Origin: an uncultured Bacteroidaceae bacterium
Lineage (GTDB): Bacteria > Bacteroidota > Bacteroidia > Bacteroidales > Bacteroidaceae
NCBI GenBank assembly: GCA_934293005.1
Contig: CAKQYA010000004.1
Location: forward strand, 1-64,000
Direction: 5' to 3'
Length of the DNA stretch: 64,000 nucleotides
The notes beneath the pieces were generated by a model. It ran no database searches, was not told where the DNA came from, and worked only from the letters and a program-made list of their open reading frames with translations. A program made the position numbers and the translations under genes. Positions 1 to 8,909 of this stretch are shown here, one piece after another (within the stretch, counting starts at the first letter, position 1; each line of letters opens with the position of its first letter).

Positions 1-78
1 TATATTATATTACTTTGCCAAGTATATTATATTACTTTGCCAAGTATATTATATTACCTTGCCAAGTATATTATATTT
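1..78. repeat. 22-bp tandem repeat array at left edge
   Basis: Three full copies of a 22-bp AT-rich unit (1-22, 23-44, 45-66) and a partial fourth to about 78. Copy 3 differs by a T to C change. Each unit ends in ACTTTGCCAAG, so each holds TTACTTTG, one base from the Bacteroidetes -7 promoter element. The array probably extends left of the window, so its true length is unknown. Confidence 0.9.
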
Positions 79-180
79 CATTGTCTTGTGTACCTTCACA
101 GTCACTATGCCCGCATAGCTCCATCAAACAGAAGAAAAATCTGCCTCAAGATAGAGTGCGTCAAATATAAAAATAATAAA

Positions 181-193
181 GAGCACCTACTTA
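181..193. repeat. Half-copy of repeat family B
   Basis: GAGCACCTACTTA matches the right end of the inverted-repeat element at 42298-42370. No left partner is visible nearby. It lies upstream of a family A palindrome at 320-343. Confidence 0.5.
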
Positions 194-233
194 TCACGTA
201 TATCTTACAACATAAGAAAACAGCACAAACAAT

Positions 234-267
234 GCAGGAGGATGTGGCATATTCCACATCCTCCTGC
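234..267. terminator. Perfect 14-bp hairpin, terminator-like
   Basis: GCAGGAGGATGTGG (234-247) and its exact complement (254-267) flank a 6-base loop. There is no strong T-tract. It may end transcripts of the minus-strand CAZyme operon (last stop at 351) or of a gene left of the window. The 300 bases around it contain no credible gene. Confidence 0.6.
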
Positions 268-319
268 TATGACAATCATCATTTCACATTCTCATTAGAA
301 TCTGAAATGAATCGTTCAA

Positions 320-343
320 CCCAAATCGGTCATTAGATTTGGG
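320..343. repeat. Family A palindromic repeat, short copy
   Basis: CCCAAATC (320-327) and GATTTGGG (336-343) around GGTCATTA. This carries the family core AATCGGTCATTAGA that recurs at 1445, 41545, 42268 and 61051. Confidence 0.75.
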
Positions 344-350
344 CTCAAAC

Positions 351-1385
351 TCATTTCCAATATTTCTTCAGCCTTTCAGCCTCCTTCTTTGTTATGTAGG
401 TCACTGCGCCATGCTTTTGTTCTGAGAAATTGGTGCGTTTCATAGGGCAATCCTTGCCATCGAAATATCCTAAAGGTTTGTATTTGACAAAATCTTTAGT
501 CTCCACAAAACCGAAATTCATCGGCCTGATGCTATAATTGTCATACATCACCACATAAGTGTCTGAGCCAAGGCGTTTCCAGCAACTTGGAGCCTCATGT
601 CCAGATTTCACGCCATCGTAGTAATTGTCATCAAAAACATACGGTCCTGTGATGCTTTGCGAAGTAGCATGCTTAGGAGCGGCAGTGTGTTCATGGCTCA
701 CATAAAAAAGATGATATGTGTTGCCCACTTTGACGATGTCTGAATCTATAATATTATACTTTCCTTCAGGAGCCTCAACCAACAGCCTTGGCGCAGCCAG
801 CAGTTTGTTGTAGTCATTGTTCACATACGCATAATAGATGGCATTTTTTCCATTGCCTTGACGAGATGTGAAATGAATCATCAGTTGCTTCTTTACATCG
901 TCATACACAGTTTCAGGAGCCCATGCACATCCCATCTCCGACCATTTCATTGTGTCGTCGTCAGGAAGGTCAGTCAGGATGATGTTAGTTCGTGTCCAAT
1001 GAATAAGGTCCTTGCTTTTCATCAGCACCAATCCGCGGTTGTTGCCCCATGCATACTTTTTGCCATCGCGTTCCCACTCTGTGCTGCGCTTGCCATCGCG
1101 CACACCAAACACATGAAGATCGGTCATTGACATATAGAAAGCCCCATCTGGTCCACGGAAGATGTGTGGGTCGCGAATGCCATGCTGCATGGCAATGGTA
1201 TCTCCGCTGATGACAGGTTTGTCATCGTTAAGGGCCGTCCATGTGTAGCCATCCTCACTGATTGCCATATGCAACCCATGATCTTGGTCCTTGTGGTACA
1301 CCATGAGGTAATGTGTGAGTTTCTTCGCTGGCAACAACATGGAAAAAGCCAGCGCCATAAATGTCAGAAATATTTTTTTCATCAT
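351..1385 (-). CDS. Secreted glycoside hydrolase, GH43-like
   Basis: Five-bladed propeller glycosidase of the GH43 type, likely an arabinosidase or xylosidase acting in the periplasm or at the surface. A signal peptide (MKKIFLTFMALAFSMLLPA) starts the 344-residue protein. The expected GH43 triad is visible: base Asp72 in RDPHIF, modulator Asp214 or Asp216 in IDSDIV, and acid Glu264 in HEAPSCW. Two adjacent Met codons (1385 and 1382) make the exact start uncertain. It is the last gene of the minus-strand CAZyme locus and most resembles the first domain of the next gene upstream, suggesting duplication. The substrate cannot be read from sequence; the neighbouring lyases and GH88 suggest side chains of an acidic polysaccharide. 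Confidence 0.85.
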   Translation of the reverse strand: MMKKIFLTFMALAFSMLLPAKKLTHYLMVYHKDQDHGLHMAISEDGYTWTALNDDKPVISGDTIAMQHGIRDPHIFRGPDGAFYMSMTDLHVFGVRDGKRSTEWERDGKKYAWGNNRGLVLMKSKDLIHWTRTNIILTDLPDDDTMKWSEMGCAWAPETVYDDVKKQLMIHFTSRQGNGKNAIYYAYVNNDYNKLLAAPRLLVEAPEGKYNIIDSDIVKVGNTYHLFYVSHEHTAAPKHATSQSITGPYVFDDNYYDGVKSGHEAPSCWKRLGSDTYVVMYDNYSIRPMNFGFVETKDFVKYKPLGYFDGKDCPMKRTNFSEQKHGAVTYITKKEAERLKKYWK

Positions 1386-1444
1386 TGTTATTCAGAATAC
1401 ATGCACGTTAAATTTTCAATAATCACAAACACCTGCTTGATAAA

Positions 1445-1523
1445 CCCCAATCGGTCATTAGACCGAAACAGGGAAATTATCAGTACATTATTGCTTCTTT
1501 TCAAATCTAATGACCGATTTGGG
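1445..1523. repeat. Family A 79-bp element with terminal inverted repeats
   Basis: Ends CCCCAATCGGTCATTAGA (1445-1462) and TCTAATGACCGATTTGGG (1506-1523) are inverted repeats with one mismatch. The whole 79 bp matches the copy at 61051-61129 except at two positions. It is MITE-like in form and too short to code. ATAAA flanks both sides, a possible target duplication, though the area is AT-rich. Confidence 0.85.
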
Positions 1524-1571
1524 ATAAAAAAATACTTCATTTCCCATTCTGCCAAAAACAGGTCATATATC

Positions 1572-3464
1572 CTACTTGAAGAAATCAGACATGCCCTTCG
1601 CGGTAGGTGGAATAGGAAGTATGGCGCCATTGCTGTCGTAACGCATAGGTTCAGCTATGACAGAACGGCTGTAGCTTGTGCCATCAGGCAGTCCGCCATT
1701 GTGCGAGAAGAATATCCACTGGTTTCTGAACTCCACTATGGCAGGGTGAGTGGTATTGGAATTGCCTGCAATCTCACTTATAACTCCCATATAAGTGTAA
1801 GGCCCGCCAATATTGTCGCTCATGGCATAAGCAATCTTCTCTGGCCATTGAGACGCATAGGTGAGGTAATACGTGCCATTATGCTTATGCACCCAAGGAG
1901 CCTCGGTAAACTCAGGCACGTCAATCTGCTTGACTTCGCCATCAATCTCAGTCATATTGTCCTTCAGTTTGGCGTAGTAGCAATGTCTGTTGCCCCAGAA
2001 GATATAAGGCGTGCCATCATCATCGACAAAGATGGCAGGATCGATGCAAGCCCAAGCATGTGATGAAGCGAAGCATTCGTTGTTGGTCAAGAGAGGCTTA
2101 CCGATGGCATCGACATAAGGCCCTGTGATTTTGTCAGCCACAGCAACGCCAATGCCGCACCAGTTGGTCGACACATACCAATAGTATCTGCCGTCTTTTC
2201 CTTTTACCACATGTCCGGCATAAGCCTGCTTGCTGGTTGCCCACTTGAATGCGTCGATATGCAATGGTGAAGGATGCTCAGTCCAGTGTCTCATGTCGGT
2301 AGTGGAATACAGCAGCCAGTCCTTCATTATGTAGCCACTCTGGTTTCCGTTCATGTCATGTCCTGCAAAGAGCCACAGCGTGTCATTCTCCACAAGCACA
2401 GCAGGGTCGGCAGTATGCTTGTCTCTGATGACAGGGTTGCCTTCGCTCACGAAGTCGTGCTTCAGCACATATCCCCATTTCTGCTGCAGGCGATCCAGCT
2501 CATCGGCTGTGACCGAACACACAGTGCCATGACGAGGAAAGAAATCCTTGCGGAACGACTCAGGCTTTGAAGTGAAGTTGACAAGGTCCTTCGAACGCTG
2601 GAACTCATAACGTCCGCTGCCATAGAGGTCGTACATGAGAATGTATTCATCCTTGTCGTTCAACTTAAACACTCCGCTGCCTTCCACACCTGTGCGTGTG
2701 TCGGCATAGGCATCTATATATTTAAAGTCTTCTTTCCATGGGCCGCGTACATTCTTTGACGTTGCTTGCTGTATGCCATTCTTTATTTCCTTGCCATCAG
2801 CATCTTTGGTGTTTCCCTTGTAAAAGAGATGGTACACGCCATTTCTTTCGATGATGTCATTGTCAATAGAGCCATACTTTGCCGAGAACAAAGGCTTTGG
2901 CTCGCTCTCGAAAGCAGTGAAGTCTTTGTTGGCGTATGCATAATAAGTGATGAGGCTCTTTCGGCCGTCGCCTGTGCGCTGCAGAGTGAAATAAATCATA
3001 TACTTCTTGGCCTTGCGGTCGTAGATGGTTTGTGGAGCCCACACCCAGTATGCATCACTGAAAGCTGGCCAGTCTTTGCCAAGGACAATCTTTGAATGTG
3101 TCCAATTAACCAAGTCTGTTGATTTGAGAAGCACGATGCCTGGATTATCCTTCCATCCGTTCTTGGCAACAAACATGTCTGTGGCAACGATGTAATAGCA
3201 ACCGTCATCGCCACGCAAGATATGCGGATCACGAATGCCTCCGCTCTCACTTATGCTGTCGCTTGCAATGACAGGACGATTGCCGTTCAAAGCGTACCAG
3301 TTGCGAGCATCCTCGCTTATGGCGAAGCGCAACTGTTCTTGAAGCTTGCCATCGCCTCCGCCTTCAAAATAAGCGAAGAGATAGCCAGCAAACTTAGGAT
3401 TCACTTTTGCCGATGCAGCCATAGCTGCCACACACAGCATGAAACACAATAGGATCTTTCTCAT
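1572..3464 (-). CDS. Two-domain GH43-GH43 glycosidase
   Basis: This 630-residue secreted protein has two complete GH43 propellers in tandem. Domain 1 (about 20-325) has Asp79 in IRDPH, Asp201/203 in IDNDII and Glu261 in GVEGSG. Domain 2 (about 335-630) has Asp353 in TADPAV, Asp475 in CIDPAIF and Glu521 in FTEAPW. Both triads look intact, so both halves are probably active. Domain 1 resembles the single-domain enzyme at 351-1385, while domain 2 is of a different GH43 subfamily and looks like a beta-xylosidase/arabinofuranosidase. The signal peptide is MRKILLCFMLCVAAMAASA. A promoter-like element (3556-3563) and a stable hairpin lie just upstream, so it may have its own transcript. Confidence 0.85.
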   Translation of the reverse strand: MRKILLCFMLCVAAMAASAKVNPKFAGYLFAYFEGGGDGKLQEQLRFAISEDARNWYALNGNRPVIASDSISESGGIRDPHILRGDDGCYYIVATDMFVAKNGWKDNPGIVLLKSTDLVNWTHSKIVLGKDWPAFSDAYWVWAPQTIYDRKAKKYMIYFTLQRTGDGRKSLITYYAYANKDFTAFESEPKPLFSAKYGSIDNDIIERNGVYHLFYKGNTKDADGKEIKNGIQQATSKNVRGPWKEDFKYIDAYADTRTGVEGSGVFKLNDKDEYILMYDLYGSGRYEFQRSKDLVNFTSKPESFRKDFFPRHGTVCSVTADELDRLQQKWGYVLKHDFVSEGNPVIRDKHTADPAVLVENDTLWLFAGHDMNGNQSGYIMKDWLLYSTTDMRHWTEHPSPLHIDAFKWATSKQAYAGHVVKGKDGRYYWYVSTNWCGIGVAVADKITGPYVDAIGKPLLTNNECFASSHAWACIDPAIFVDDDGTPYIFWGNRHCYYAKLKDNMTEIDGEVKQIDVPEFTEAPWVHKHNGTYYLTYASQWPEKIAYAMSDNIGGPYTYMGVISEIAGNSNTTHPAIVEFRNQWIFFSHNGGLPDGTSYSRSVIAEPMRYDSNGAILPIPPTAKGMSDFFK

Positions 3465-3509
3465 TGTTGTAGTTAGTAGTTTTAATTAAGTAGTTAGATT
3501 TGCTATAAC

Positions 3510-3546
3510 CAGAACTGCAGGCTTGAAGGCCAAGCCTGCAGTTCTG
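3510..3546 (-). other. 16-bp perfect hairpin in leader of GH43-GH43 gene
   Basis: CAGAACTGCAGGCTTG (3510-3525) pairs perfectly with 3531-3546 around a 5-base loop. It lies between the end of the 793-residue gene (3597) and the start of the next gene (3464). A -7-like element at 3556-3563 would start transcription almost at the base of the stem. It could be a 5'-end stabilising hairpin or a terminator for the upstream gene. Confidence 0.65.
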
Positions 3547-3555
3547 TATCAGTTG

Positions 3556-3563
3556 CAAAGTTA
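3556..3563 (-). promoter_or_regulatory. Bacteroidetes -7 element (TAACTTTG)
   Basis: The minus strand reads TAACTTTG, followed by C, matching the TAnnTTTG consensus. It lies about 90 bases before the GH43-GH43 start codon. No clear -33 TTTG was assigned. Confidence 0.55.
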
Positions 3564-3596
3564 TGAAAAAATATTGATTATCCGCTATTTCTTCTA

Positions 3597-5978
3597 TCAT
3601 TTTCTAAAAATCAGCCCCTTCACATGGTCGTTGACATACATATTAGCCTTGTCGGCCGTCTTGTACCATTTGGGTTTGTCTGGCATCTCATCATATATGA
3701 GTTTGCCGTTAATCTTCAGTCCTTCGAAAGTGATGTTGCGCACGGTGCGCACAGAATCGTAACCAAGTATAAGCGACATGCCTGGCTCATGCTTCGCCAG
3801 TCCATCCTGTCCGCCATGGCCATAATATCTGACATTGCGGAAAAGCACATTCTCCACACCTCGTCCTGGAGCTGTGCAATACTTCTGGTTGTAGCCCACC
3901 TTAATCTGCGTGATGCATCCCTGCATGATATTCTCGATGCGTATGTTGTCAAAAACCACATCTTTGATCAGGTTGTTGTCGCCTGCATTGATAGCAAGGC
4001 AACCTTGATAGTCAATCTGCGGCTCCGCTTGGCAAAGAATGTCGATATTATCATACCTCAAGCCCACAATGCTGTCCATCTTGTCTGAATTGCCATGAAT
4101 GCCTATAAAAATAGGATGAGCCACATCGGCCCACAGAGTGGAATTGGTCATGCGCACATTATGCACACTGCCCTCAAAGCCCTTGCGTGTGGCGTATGCA
4201 GTGGTGCAATCGTCACTGTTGCGGCAGAACACACGGTCATACAACACATTGCTCGAAGCAAAGACGTTAAGTCCGTCGCCCCACGACGGATGCGAGATGC
4301 TGTGCACATCATGGAGAGTGACGCCATCGCTGCCGCCAACAGGGCAGGTGCATAGTGTGACACCGTCAATGAGCACATTGCGGCTCCGGTGCACATGCAC
4401 GCCTTCATATCCATTTGAAGGACGGCACACACCCCTTCCTATGATGCTCACGTCTTTGACGTCCTCTATTGCGAGCGTGCCATCTATATATGAGCCAGGA
4501 GCGAGATACACCGTTGTTGATGATGGAATCTTTCCAATGGGCATATTGTCTTTGTCGTAAAAACCTGGAGCCACATACACGAAGCTGCGCCCCGCCTTTT
4601 TAGCCTCTCTTGCAGCAACGTCTTTATCAACAACAGGCTTGGATGTGAAGAGCAGAAGATTGTCGGTGATGTCACCGTCAAATTCCACACTCACATTCTC
4701 AGGCTGAAAGAGAAGAAACTGCACCGTAGAGTCGTTCTGCACATTGGCAATCACGCCTTTGTAATCAGGACGCACCTTCACCTTGGCATACTTCTTGTTC
4801 TTGCGCACCACTTTGACAAAGACATCGCCTGTGAAATCAAAGAATGCATACGATATCTCGCTTACTTTATGCTTTCCGCCGGCTATAGGGGCATTGACCT
4901 TAGCCATGTAGGTGTCAATCCTGGTCCATTCCTTACTGCCGCGAGGCTGTATGAACACATCATAGTCGTGTTTGAGGGGCGCGCCCTCAGGAGCTGGATA
5001 ATGGCATATTTTGTGCAACTTGGCATATTCCTTCGTTTTGTTCCTGCGTTTGCCGGCCAACACTTCAAGAGCCATCTTGGTGTAAGGCATGCTCAACCCT
5101 TTGCGGCCCACATAATGGTCGTAGGGCAACTGGTATATGTTCCATAGCTTGCCGCGCGACATTTGTCCTGGCTCTGTCCAGTCGTTATAGAGACCTGTGC
5201 AATCTGTCCATGTGGTGAAAGGCACATCATACCCAAGGTTATATCGTGCTGCATATTCAAATCCCTTCATCACCCTATTGTCCAAAGCTCCCCAGAGGTC
5301 ATCGCCTTGTTCCCATGCCATCTCGCAGATGTGCGACATGGTCTCTATGCCAAGCTGTGCATGTGCTTGGTCACGTCCACTTTCCTGACATTGGCCAGTC
5401 TCGCTGATATAGTTTGGCAATGAGCCGTTGTCGTTGGCATGGAAAAAATAATCAATGCTGGCCTGATAAAGAGCCTTGTCCTGAAGATATATGCCACAAG
5501 CCATGCGCAGACGATTGACGATGGCTCCCCAGTTGCCATTGGCATAAGGGCTGTCAGCCTCAAACTTATCCATCATCGGAAACATCACACGCCTTATCAT
5601 GTCATCCCATCCATTCGACTTGAAATTGCGCAAGATGGTCATGGCACGCACCAAATCATAACACTGAATGGCACATAGCGGGGCATCGTGTCCATCAAGC
5701 CTCTGCATCTTCACACTATAGGCATTGATGATAGCAAGAGCCTTGTCTTTGGCCTTCTCACTGTCAGCGCCACCTTCCGCATACAGTTTTGCCAAATCGC
5801 GAGCAGCTTTCATGTCACGCTCGCTGCCTGCCTTTGAAGCTCTAAACTCTCCATCACGAGCCACAACTGCGTAAGGGCCTGCCATCTTATAGTCCAACTG
5901 GGCATAAGTTTCCAAACATGCCACACACATGAATGCCGCCAGCATAATGCGGCCAAGAAGGTAATTGAATATCCTCAT
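3597..5978 (-). CDS. Fusion: alginate-lyase-like domain plus GH28-like beta-helix
   Basis: A 793-residue secreted protein with a signal peptide ending near ETYAQ. Residues about 50-320 are a helical alginate-lyase-type domain, with CQESGRDQAH (about 196-204) matching NESGRDTGH in the lyase at 8909-11338. Residues about 455-790 form a right-handed beta-helix with repeated N-hydrophobic turns. Acidic motifs GDGLN (about 566-570) and NSDDC (587-591) recall the catalytic aspartates of GH28 polygalacturonases. The linker (about 330-450) is unassigned. If both halves act, one protein could cleave a uronate chain by elimination and by hydrolysis. The lyase half is shorter than its neighbour and may be degenerate or binding-only. 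Confidence 0.7.
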   Translation of the reverse strand: MRIFNYLLGRIMLAAFMCVACLETYAQLDYKMAGPYAVVARDGEFRASKAGSERDMKAARDLAKLYAEGGADSEKAKDKALAIINAYSVKMQRLDGHDAPLCAIQCYDLVRAMTILRNFKSNGWDDMIRRVMFPMMDKFEADSPYANGNWGAIVNRLRMACGIYLQDKALYQASIDYFFHANDNGSLPNYISETGQCQESGRDQAHAQLGIETMSHICEMAWEQGDDLWGALDNRVMKGFEYAARYNLGYDVPFTTWTDCTGLYNDWTEPGQMSRGKLWNIYQLPYDHYVGRKGLSMPYTKMALEVLAGKRRNKTKEYAKLHKICHYPAPEGAPLKHDYDVFIQPRGSKEWTRIDTYMAKVNAPIAGGKHKVSEISYAFFDFTGDVFVKVVRKNKKYAKVKVRPDYKGVIANVQNDSTVQFLLFQPENVSVEFDGDITDNLLLFTSKPVVDKDVAAREAKKAGRSFVYVAPGFYDKDNMPIGKIPSSTTVYLAPGSYIDGTLAIEDVKDVSIIGRGVCRPSNGYEGVHVHRSRNVLIDGVTLCTCPVGGSDGVTLHDVHSISHPSWGDGLNVFASSNVLYDRVFCRNSDDCTTAYATRKGFEGSVHNVRMTNSTLWADVAHPIFIGIHGNSDKMDSIVGLRYDNIDILCQAEPQIDYQGCLAINAGDNNLIKDVVFDNIRIENIMQGCITQIKVGYNQKYCTAPGRGVENVLFRNVRYYGHGGQDGLAKHEPGMSLILGYDSVRTVRNITFEGLKINGKLIYDEMPDKPKWYKTADKANMYVNDHVKGLIFRK

Positions 5979-6056
5979 ATCTTTTCTGTTATTCCCAATT
6001 ATAAATATTCATCAATTCACATATAAGCCAGGGAATAATAATCCTGCCCTGACATC

Positions 6057-7538
6057 TTAATAATTCAAGTCAATCCATCCCCTGCCACTTCCCTGCTTGG
6101 CAATGCTGAACACGCCAAATTTTGCGCCTATCCATTTTCCCTCGCGAGCTTGGAAAGCATTTGCAACACTCATAAAAGGACCGCCATCCACACTATAAGA
6201 AAGCGAACATACAGCTCCCTTGGCGCATGAGATGCGGAAATCGACATTGCAGGCATAACAGTCTTTTGCACCCGCATTATACTTTCGAGCCTTTACCTTG
6301 GCAAGCGTTTCTGTCCTTTCAACCTTGCCCTTGTCTGCATCATTGCATGTGACGTATTTAATCACAAACTCTCCATCAGAAAGTTCGAAGGCTAATCTGG
6401 CATAATCACGTCCCATGATGATGAAGCCCGACTGCTGCCCGTCAGCAACAGCCGTCACTGTGGCTGACAATGTGTCGGTGAATGTCTCCATCTCAAATTT
6501 CTTCATATACAGATTGGGCACACTCCAGAAATTCACAAAGGAAGAATCAACATAATGCCCGTACACACGACATCCATCATGAGAAGCGAAGCCATAAAGC
6601 TGGTCATAATTGGAATGCCATTGATAAGCAAGAGCAGGGACATCGTATGCCAAATGGCATGGTTTGTCGGCTTTGCTGACGCGCATCATAGGCCAACCAT
6701 CTTTCATGCCGACATCAAGCAGATGAAGCACTCGCCCATATGCCCCTCGCTCTTGGAAACAGACAAACCGTCCATCCACCCATCCTCCTTGATGAATACC
6801 TTCTCTGTCGAAGACCTTCTTGCTTTCATAAGGGCCATACACACTTTTGCTGCGCAACGCAAGCTGATGGCCTTTCTCCACACCGCCAGCAGGAGCAAGA
6901 ATATAATAATAGCCATCACGATGATAAAACTTGGGGCCTTCTATAGTGTGATTGCCTTCTGAAAGACCATCATACACCAGCACAGGATTGGACAAGGCTA
7001 CTGTGCCATCAGCCGACAGTTCGCGAACAGTGAGCACGCTGTTGAATCCGCATCGGCTGTTGGCCCATCCATTCACAAGATACATGCGACCATCGTCATC
7101 CCACAGCGGACTGGGGTCTATCAGCCCTTTGCCTTCCACTACGAGCACGGGAGCATCCCAAGCCCCAGCAGGATTCTTTGTCTTCACCATGAAGATGCCA
7201 TAGTCGGGGTCGCCCCAATATATATAATATGTGTCTCCATGCCTGCGTATGCATGGCGCCCACACGCCACAGCCATGCTGCACGTCTGCATATCGGTCAG
7301 CTGGCACCAAAGCTTGCAGCGCATAGTTGACGAGCTTCCAATGTGCCAAATCATCAGAATGGAGAATAGGCAGGCCCGGAGCGCACTGAAAACTGCTGGC
7401 TGTGAGCCAGTAGCCGCCATTGCCATCCTCACACACATCGGGATCGCTATAGTCGGCATAGACAATCTGAGCTTTCACATTCATGCACAACAGGGCCACA
7501 CTTATGGCAAGTATCATTTTTTTCATATTCACTTTCAT
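6057..7538 (-). CDS. Secreted GH43 beta-xylosidase/arabinosidase with C-terminal beta-sandwich
   Basis: Residues about 20-300 are a GH43 propeller resembling subfamily 12: YSDPDV (base Asp), LIDPSPLW (modulator Asp) and TIEGPKFY (acid Glu). Residues about 310-490 are a beta-sandwich found C-terminal in such xylosidases (MGRDYARLAFEL, IGAKFGVFS). The open frame extends upstream to 7607, but the signal peptide starts with MKVNMKKMILAISVALLCM. The start is therefore 7538 (or Met 7526), and a promoter-like element at 7573-7580 lies inside the longer frame. The likely role is release of xylose or arabinose from oligosaccharides. Confidence 0.85.
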   Translation of the reverse strand: MKVNMKKMILAISVALLCMNVKAQIVYADYSDPDVCEDGNGGYWLTASSFQCAPGLPILHSDDLAHWKLVNYALQALVPADRYADVQHGCGVWAPCIRRHGDTYYIYWGDPDYGIFMVKTKNPAGAWDAPVLVVEGKGLIDPSPLWDDDGRMYLVNGWANSRCGFNSVLTVRELSADGTVALSNPVLVYDGLSEGNHTIEGPKFYHRDGYYYILAPAGGVEKGHQLALRSKSVYGPYESKKVFDREGIHQGGWVDGRFVCFQERGAYGRVLHLLDVGMKDGWPMMRVSKADKPCHLAYDVPALAYQWHSNYDQLYGFASHDGCRVYGHYVDSSFVNFWSVPNLYMKKFEMETFTDTLSATVTAVADGQQSGFIIMGRDYARLAFELSDGEFVIKYVTCNDADKGKVERTETLAKVKARKYNAGAKDCYACNVDFRISCAKGAVCSLSYSVDGGPFMSVANAFQAREGKWIGAKFGVFSIAKQGSGRGWIDLNY

Positions 7539-7572
7539 GAGGTTTATACAACTACTTTTTTGGTTTGCCATG

Positions 7573-7580
7573 CAAAGTTG
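7573..7580 (-). promoter_or_regulatory. Weak -7-like element before GH43 gene
   Basis: The minus strand reads CAACTTTG, then C, one base off TAnnTTTG. It would give a leader of about 30-40 bases to the start at 7538 or 7526. Confidence 0.4.
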
Positions 7581-7703
7581 TGTTTTTTTATTCAATCCAC
7601 AAAACATTCATTGCTAAAAGGGTCGCACGACAACGTCATTTATCTTCAATATTTGACACTATGTTTTCAGGATGCGCAAAATCATGGCCGCTTTATAGGC
7701 AAA

Positions 7704-8909
7704 CTATAGTTTTTCAAGTCGCAACAATGCCTCGACATAATAATAATCAGCATAGTTTATGCTGTAATCCACTTCAGTGCCTGCAGGCATGTTGCCCACA
7801 GAATGCATCAAGAACGCAGGATTCTTCTTTCGGCTCTGATACTCATCACCACTAAGCGTGGAAAGAATAGTCTTTGCCGTAGAAAGATAACTTGCGGCTT
7901 TCTGAGTATCTTTGCCATCACGTCCTGTATATGACGACAGTTCCACCAAACCCGATGCCATGATTGCAGCTGCGCTTGCATCACGGAACGACTGCGGTAT
8001 CATAGGATCACACATATCCCACCATGGTATGCCGTCAGCAGGCAACTGCTTTATCATCACATCTGCCACCTTTTGGGCAAAATCGAGATAACGCTGAGCA
8101 CGAGTGTATCTATACATCATAGTGTAGCCATAGATGGCCCACGCTTGCCCACGCGCCCAAAGCGTGTTGTCGCCGAAGCCCTGATGGGTGCAGTTGCGAA
8201 GGTGCTTGCCTGTGACAGGATCATATACGGCCACATGATATACAGTGCCATCGGGACGAAACTGATGTTTCATAGTGGTGTCAGCATGATGAATGGCTAT
8301 GTCCACATTCTCTTTCTTTCCAGAGAAAAGCAAGAGCTCAAGGTTGATCATATTATCTATGATTGTGTTGTGCCCGCCAAAGATTTTCACATTGCGAGGC
8401 CATGATAGCAATGTGCCCACACGTGGGTTGTAAAGAGTGGCAAGCGTATCGGCAGCAGCAAGGAGCACATCACGGTAATGCTCGTCGGCTGTGATTTCGC
8501 ATCCTTTAAGAAAGGAGCCTATCATGATGAATCCAAGGTCGTGATCATATACAGGTGAATAAGCCAGATACTCCAGTTCTTTAGTATACTTGGCAGCCTC
8601 CTCACGCTGTCCGCACATCCATAGCACACCTGGGTAAAACCCTGCGCACCACTCTTCTGGTGTCTTCACGCTGCGAAGATTCCAATGCTTCTGCTCCAGT
8701 CCGATGTTGCGAGGTGTCATCGTATAGTCAATGGGCGCAAGTTCACGAAGTGACCTGGCCACTTGTTTCCGACAGTAGTCAAGCTGTCTTTCTACATCCA
8801 GTTGCTGGGCATTGGCACCCATGCAGCACATCCCTGTAATAAGTCCTAAAAACAATCTTCTCACCATTACTAACAAATAACTAACTTTTATCGTTTCCAT
8901 ATTTGCCAT
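7704..8909 (-). CDS. GH88 unsaturated glucuronyl hydrolase
   Basis: Removes the 4,5-unsaturated uronic acid left at the non-reducing end after lyase cleavage, by enol-ether hydration. The (alpha/alpha)6-barrel family signatures are present: HDLGF with Asp124 and IIDNMINL with Asp185, equivalent to the two catalytic aspartates of the family, and WARGQAWAIYG. The length (about 400) is typical. Start: ATG at 8909 overlaps the TGA of the upstream lyase gene (TGATG), implying translational coupling. An internal ATG at 8867 would give a tidier signal peptide (MVRRLFLGLITGMCCMGANA). The pairing with a lyase gene is functionally logical. Confidence 0.9.
   Translation of the reverse strand: MANMETIKVSYLLVMVRRLFLGLITGMCCMGANAQQLDVERQLDYCRKQVARSLRELAPIDYTMTPRNIGLEQKHWNLRSVKTPEEWCAGFYPGVLWMCGQREEAAKYTKELEYLAYSPVYDHDLGFIMIGSFLKGCEITADEHYRDVLLAAADTLATLYNPRVGTLLSWPRNVKIFGGHNTIIDNMINLELLLFSGKKENVDIAIHHADTTMKHQFRPDGTVYHVAVYDPVTGKHLRNCTHQGFGDNTLWARGQAWAIYGYTMMYRYTRAQRYLDFAQKVADVMIKQLPADGIPWWDMCDPMIPQSFRDASAAAIMASGLVELSSYTGRDGKDTQKAASYLSTAKTILSTLSGDEYQSRKKNPAFLMHSVGNMPAGTEVDYSINYADYYYVEALLRLEKL

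Noticed and set aside
1..78. CRISPR array
   Set aside because: Units are directly abutting with no spacers and no cas genes are present.
37..336. 99-residue plus-strand open frame across the left edge
   Set aside because: It runs through the tandem repeat, a perfect hairpin and a family A repeat, and the translation has no family resemblance.
1388..1630. Small frames overlapping both 79-bp family A copies, giving similar peptides (NRSLDLKRSNNVLIIS type)
   Set aside because: The likeness comes from the shared noncoding repeat; no start signal or conserved context supports a gene.
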